A stretch of DNA of 64,000 nucleotides. Source: Thalassospira lohafexi (GTDB taxonomy: Bacteria > Pseudomonadota > Alphaproteobacteria > Rhodospirillales > Thalassospiraceae). Positions 60,842-64,000 of the stretch are shown here, one piece after another. The number at the start of each line of letters is the position of its first letter. Positions within the stretch are counted from its first letter, which is position 1. A program made the position numbers and the translations under genes. Under the pieces are notes generated by a model. It was not told the origin of the DNA and ran no database searches. It was given only the letters and a program-made list of their open reading frames with translations. Where the stretch lies: positions 124,001-188,000 of the forward strand of contig NZ_NXGX01000008.1 in NCBI RefSeq assembly GCF_002844275.1, given 5' to 3'.

Positions 60842-60864
60842 GTTATGTTGCAATGCAGCATAAC
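60842..60864. promoter_or_regulatory. PhaR-like operator upstream of the phasin gene
   Basis: GTTATGTTGCA-A-TGCAGCATAAC is a 23-base near-perfect palindrome (10 of 11 pairs) ending 38 bases before the phasin start. Its core TTGC-AAT-GCAG fits the CTGC-N3-GCAG motif reported for the polyhydroxyalkanoate regulator PhaR, with one base changed. A TTGACG -35-like element lies at 60814-60819. Confidence 0.6.
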
Positions 60865-60902
60865 ATTGGGCAGTAAAGCCCAATAAGCAGGAGGTTGGTG
60901 CA

Positions 60903-62255
60903 ATGGCTGTTTCCAAACCGAAGGCTTCTGGAAAACCACAGAAAACATCTGTCGCCGCGAAAAAAAATGCGTCGACGCCAAGTACGCAGACGTCCGGGAA
61001 TAAGGACGATGTTGTGACCAAACGTGTGGTCATGACCTCGTCCGAGATCGAAGCGGCTGCAAAGAAACCCGATGACATCTCGTCGGTGGAGAAAAATTCT
61101 ACAAAACCCGCTGCTTCGCCGCCAAAGGACAAGGCTCACTCTGCGGAGGATGTGAAGCCGATTAGTTCTGCGCCATCTTCTGAGAAAGCAGACCAAATGC
61201 CGGTTGCGAATACGCCTGACTCTGCGTCGGTGGTAAAGGTAGATGCAGACACCGGTGCTGAGGTTAAAGCCAGCCCCGCTGAGGTGTCGACGACCGCTAC
61301 CCGAGCCAAGGCACCTGCAACATCATCTCCCGCTTCAAAGCAGAGCAAGCCAGTTAAATCTGCGCCAAAACCGGCCGCGAAGTCTGGTGCGGCACGAAGT
61401 GCTGCGACTAAAAAGCCGGTGTCAAAAAAAATGGCTGCATCCAAACCGTCCCCCAAAGCAGAAAAGGTCAGTACCGTGACTCAGACAACCAAATCTGCGG
61501 CGGCGGCCAAGCCGGCCGATGCCAAGGTAACCGCGCCCAAGAAAACGGCTGCGCCCGCGAAGGCCCAAGCCACCGCATCTAAATCGTCAACGACACAGAA
61601 AACGGTAGCACCAAGCTCACCACCAAAGTTAGTGCCCCAAAAAGAATCGCAGGCACCTACAACGGCATCCTCGCCAAAGCCCGCGGCAAAAGAGGCCCCC
61701 GAAGGTGCACCAAGCGATGTTTTTGGCATGGGTGCGATGTTTATGGATACCAATGCGATGGAAAAGTTTTTCGATATGTGGAAAACCCCCGAAGTCGATG
61801 CGATTTTCACGGCCAGCAATGACGCCTTTGAAGACAGTATTTCGGCGGCAAATGAGGCCTTTTCAAGAATGTTTGAAACAATGACCGGTCAGTCTGATGT
61901 TTTTTCCGGTGCCGGGTCACGGGTTGTTGCCCAGTACGAAGAGCTGGTGGAAACGCAGCAGAAGAAACTTGAAGAAATATGGCACGCATCAGCCGCACTG
62001 ATGGAAAAAAGTGGTGGTGTTGGGACTGAGCTGGTTTCCTGGGCTCAGCGCGAGATGGATGCATCGCAGGCTGATATTGAGGCACTTTCAAAAGCTGAAA
62101 GTCTGTCAGATATTCAAGAGGTCAATTCGCGTATTCTCAACCGTTGCGTTGAAAGTGGTTTGGCCGAGGGTGAGAAAGTTCAGGAAATGATGTTTTCAGC
62201 ACTTTCGGATAGTTTTTCGGCAATGAACAAGGCTGCAAATGCTGGCATGAAATAA
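60903..62255 (+). CDS. Phasin-family protein with long histone-H1-like N-terminal tail
   Basis: Protein of 450 residues in two parts. Residues 1-270 are disordered and rich in Lys, Ala, Pro and Ser with repeated AAKP/KPAAK-type units, like histone H1 or the C-terminal tails of PhaF/AlgP. Residues 271-450 form a helical phasin-type domain (FFDMWKTPEVDAIF, FEDSISAANEAFSRMFE, QQKKLEEIW). Phasins coat polyhydroxybutyrate granules; a basic tail could tie granules to the nucleoid, as for PhaF and PhaM, but here it is at the N-terminus. A PhaR-like operator and AGGAGGT ribosome site precede it. No pha synthesis gene is in the window. Confidence 0.85.
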   Translation: MAVSKPKASGKPQKTSVAAKKNASTPSTQTSGNKDDVVTKRVVMTSSEIEAAAKKPDDISSVEKNSTKPAASPPKDKAHSAEDVKPISSAPSSEKADQMPVANTPDSASVVKVDADTGAEVKASPAEVSTTATRAKAPATSSPASKQSKPVKSAPKPAAKSGAARSAATKKPVSKKMAASKPSPKAEKVSTVTQTTKSAAAAKPADAKVTAPKKTAAPAKAQATASKSSTTQKTVAPSSPPKLVPQKESQAPTTASSPKPAAKEAPEGAPSDVFGMGAMFMDTNAMEKFFDMWKTPEVDAIFTASNDAFEDSISAANEAFSRMFETMTGQSDVFSGAGSRVVAQYEELVETQQKKLEEIWHASAALMEKSGGVGTELVSWAQREMDASQADIEALSKAESLSDIQEVNSRILNRCVESGLAEGEKVQEMMFSALSDSFSAMNKAANAGMK

Positions 62256-62277
62256 TCTAGATCTTTCTATTCGCCGG

Positions 62278-62315
62278 AAAAGGCGGGCATGGCAGTTGGC
62301 TGTGCCCGCCTTTTT
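62278..62315 (+). terminator. Intrinsic terminator after the phasin gene
   Basis: AAAAGGCGGGCA (62278-62289) pairs perfectly with TGCCCGCCTTTT (62303-62314) and is followed by further T. Confidence 0.93.
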
Positions 62316-62467
62316 ATTTGCCAAGAATAAGATCTTTTGGCCGTTTTGCGCCGTATTATCCAATATAAAATAAGGAAGTTTGTTCCTTGATCTTGCAGCG
62401 GAACATTCACGGCTTACATGAATTCTGGATAGACAATAAATTAGTCGCCACAAAATGTGCTGCGGCC

Positions 62468-62493
62468 TTTGAAAGAGACAGGCAATGACCTAT
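62468..62493 (+). promoter_or_regulatory. Possible heat-shock (sigma-32) promoter for clpS-clpA
   Basis: TTTGAAA (62468-62474), a 14-base spacer and CCTAT (62489-62493) resemble the CTTGAAA / CYTAT elements of alphaproteobacterial RpoH promoters. They lie about 45-70 bases before clpS. The match is partial. Confidence 0.35.
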
Positions 62494-62535
62494 CATGGAG
62501 TTCATGCAGGAAATAAGGGTTCCGGTAATTAGACG

Positions 62536-62862
62536 ATGACTGAACAGGATAATGACGGCACTGATCTGCCGAATACAGGGATCGTTACCAAAACGCGGCC
62601 TAAAACGAAAAAGCCGTCGTTGTACAAGGTACTGTTGTTAAACGACGATTATACTCCGATGGAGTTTGTTGTTCACGTGCTGGAACGGTTTTTCGAGAAG
62701 GGTCGGGAAGAAGCTACCGCAATCATGCTTCAGGTCCACCAAAAGGGTGTCGGGGTCTGTGGTGTTTTCACCTACGAAATTGCGGAAACCAAGGTCAATC
62801 AGGTCATGGATCTGGCGCGTCAGAACCAGCATCCATTGCAGTGCACCTTAGAGAAGGAGTGA
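62536..62862 (+). CDS. clpS: ATP-dependent Clp protease adaptor ClpS
   Basis: Adaptor that delivers N-degron substrates to ClpAP. The 108-residue protein has a flexible N-terminal arm (1-26) and the conserved core with [11 protein letters not shown] (36-46) and His68 in [13 protein letters not shown], the residues that bind the N-terminal amino acid. The start ATG has no strong ribosome site. The stop lies 3 bases before the clpA ATG, so the two are translated together. A heat-shock-like promoter is possible upstream. Confidence 0.96.
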   Translation: MTEQDNDGTDLPNTGIVTKTRPKTKKPSLYKVLLLNDDYTPMEFVVHVLERFFEKGREEATAIMLQVHQKGVGVCGVFTYEIAETKVNQVMDLARQNQHPLQCTLEKE

Positions 62863-62865
62863 CGT

Positions 62866-64000
62866 ATGCTATCGCGCAATCTTGAGGAAAGCCTGCATCG
62901 TGCGCTCGCCTATGCGTCTGAGCGTCGGCACGAGTATGCAACGCTCGAACATCTTCTTCTGTCCTTGACCGAGGATCAGGATGCACTTGCCGTTTTAAAA
63001 GCCTGCCGGGTTGATGTTGATCGCCTGCGCGCCGACCTTCTGGAGTTCGCCGACAGTGAACTTTCCGGTCTGATCAGTGCGCGCCTTGTCGATCCGAAAC
63101 CTACTGCTGGGTTCCAGCGTGTTATTCAGCGTGCAGCCATACATGTTCAGTCTTCTGGGCGCGAGGAAGTAACCGGTGCAAATGTACTTGTCGCGCTGTT
63201 TTCCGAACGTGAATCGCATGCTGTTTACTACCTGCAGCTTCAGGATATGACTCGGCTTGATGCGGTCAATTATATTTCTCACGGCATCGCCAAGGCGTCT
63301 GAGCTCAATGAGCGTCGCATCCCGCGTGGTGCTGACGAAGAAGCCGTATCCGGCCTGTCGCCAGAAGGCGATGAAACCGGACCAGCCGAGGGCGAAGCGC
63401 TTAAGGCCTATTGCGTGAACTTGAATGTCAAAGCGCAAAACGGGAAAATTGATCCGCTGATCGGTCGCCAAAGCGAGATCGAGCGTACCATTCAGGTGCT
63501 GTGCCGTCGGACGAAAAACAATCCGCTTTATGTCGGGGATCCCGGCGTTGGCAAAACCGCCATCGCAGAGGGATTGGCGCGCCGGATCAATGATGGTGAC
63601 GTGCCCGAAGTTCTGGCCGATGCGACGATTTTCTCGCTTGATATGGGCGCGCTTCTTGCCGGAACGCGTTATCGCGGTGACTTTGAAGAGCGCCTTAAGG
63701 CCGTTGTCAAAGAGCTCGAAGATTACGATGGTGCCGTGCTGTTTATTGATGAAATTCACACTGTCATCGGTGCCGGTGCAACGTCGGGCGGGGCAATGGA
63801 TGCGTCCAACCTGCTTAAGCCTGCATTGGCAAGTGGGACTCTGCGCTGCATCGGGTCAACGACCTATAAGGAATTCCGGGGTCATTTTGAAAAGGACCGG
63901 GCGCTTGTGCGCCGGTTCCAGAAAATTGATGTCGAAGAACCATCCCCGGAAGACACAATCAAAATCCTCAAGGGCCTCAAGCCCTATTACGAGGAGCATC
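62866..64000 (+). CDS. clpA: ATP-dependent Clp protease ATP-binding subunit ClpA (3' end beyond window)
   Basis: AAA+ unfoldase that feeds proteins into ClpP. Only the first 378 codons are inside the window and the frame is open to base 64000. The N-domain (about 1-142) carries two Clp repeats starting [20 protein letters not shown], which is the ClpA rather than ClpB type. The first AAA+ module has Walker A GDPGVGKT (224-231), Walker B FIDE (Asp295, Glu296) and [11 protein letters not shown]. The ATG at 62866 follows AAGGAG with 6-base spacing, 3 bases after the clpS stop. Confidence 0.96.
   Translation, partial: MLSRNLEESLHRALAYASERRHEYATLEHLLLSLTEDQDALAVLKACRVDVDRLRADLLEFADSELSGLISARLVDPKPTAGFQRVIQRAAIHVQSSGREEVTGANVLVALFSERESHAVYYLQLQDMTRLDAVNYISHGIAKASELNERRIPRGADEEAVSGLSPEGDETGPAEGEALKAYCVNLNVKAQNGKIDPLIGRQSEIERTIQVLCRRTKNNPLYVGDPGVGKTAIAEGLARRINDGDVPEVLADATIFSLDMGALLAGTRYRGDFEERLKAVVKELEDYDGAVLFIDEIHTVIGAGATSGGAMDASNLLKPALASGTLRCIGSTTYKEFRGHFEKDRALVRRFQKIDVEEPSPEDTIKILKGLKPYYEEH

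Noticed and set aside
1..64000. Mobile elements, prophage, CRISPR arrays or toxin-antitoxin modules
   Set aside because: No transposase, integrase, phage structural gene, regularly spaced repeat array or toxin-antitoxin pair was found; the window appears to be core chromosome.

Overview
The window is one continuous piece of a chromosomal core genome from an alphaproteobacterium. It best fits the Rhodospirillales and looks most like Thalassospira. That call rests on moderate GC, the lptF-lptG-lptD-surA-pdxA-rsmA gene order, MipZ, the DUF2849-cysI-DUF934 sulfur unit, DUF1489, DUF1127 and two Cache/4HB-type chemoreceptors. The genus is inferred from gene content and memory, not from a database search. 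I see no rRNA, tRNA, CRISPR array, insertion sequence, integrase or phage gene.

Layout. 1-4358: fatty acid synthesis (fabD cut by the window edge, fabG, acpP, fabF), then mltG. 4479-7015: an SDR, yicC and gmk. 7040-14643 (minus): outer-membrane biogenesis operon lptF-lptG-lptD-surA-pdxA-rsmA. 14841-20873: a large acyl-CoA dehydrogenase, a C-terminal processing protease, a beta-hydroxyacid dehydrogenase, PPK2 and a DUF1127 protein. 21013-25082: LysR regulator, DUF1489 and the sulfite-reduction operon. 25430-32546: two chemoreceptors flanking an uncharacterised 450-residue protein and a MATE exporter. 33064-38432 (minus): leucine/isovalerate catabolism (MCC beta, methylglutaconyl-CoA hydratase, MCC alpha, HMG-CoA lyase) with a GNAT at the end. 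38718-46424: a GST-kappa-like isomerase, the Lrp/putA proline pair, a BON lipoprotein, bfd and a leucine-type dehydrogenase. 47010-51524: a small unknown protein, a second kappa-type isomerase, a Tat-exported GH114-like protein, a LhgO-like oxidase and an unknown exported protein. 51898-54417: mipZ, a VWA-like protein and a membrane J-domain protein. 54531-58240: galU-ugd-pgm (sugar nucleotides for surface polysaccharide). 58339-62255: a SPOR-tailed D,D-carboxypeptidase, a lipoprotein and a phasin with a long histone-H1-like tail. 62536-64000: clpS and the first part of clpA.

How it fits together. The proteins are mostly well-known housekeeping and catabolic functions, so the less expected signals are in the control regions. 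The acpP leader can hide its own Shine-Dalgarno sequence through a perfect 12-bp pairing, behind a 5'-end hairpin. The BON lipoprotein has an exact EcfG-type general-stress promoter. The phasin gene has a PhaR-like TGC palindrome, the leucine operon a LiuR-like site, the second chemoreceptor an exact Crp-type box, bfd a Fur-like box, and the sulfur operon two tandem palindromes. A 32-bp inverted repeat near 25200 and an orphan terminator near 46690 have no assigned role. The most interesting protein-level items are the mipZ-VWA-J-domain cluster, the unknown 450-residue protein beside the MATE exporter, and the phasin with a DNA-binding-like tail.
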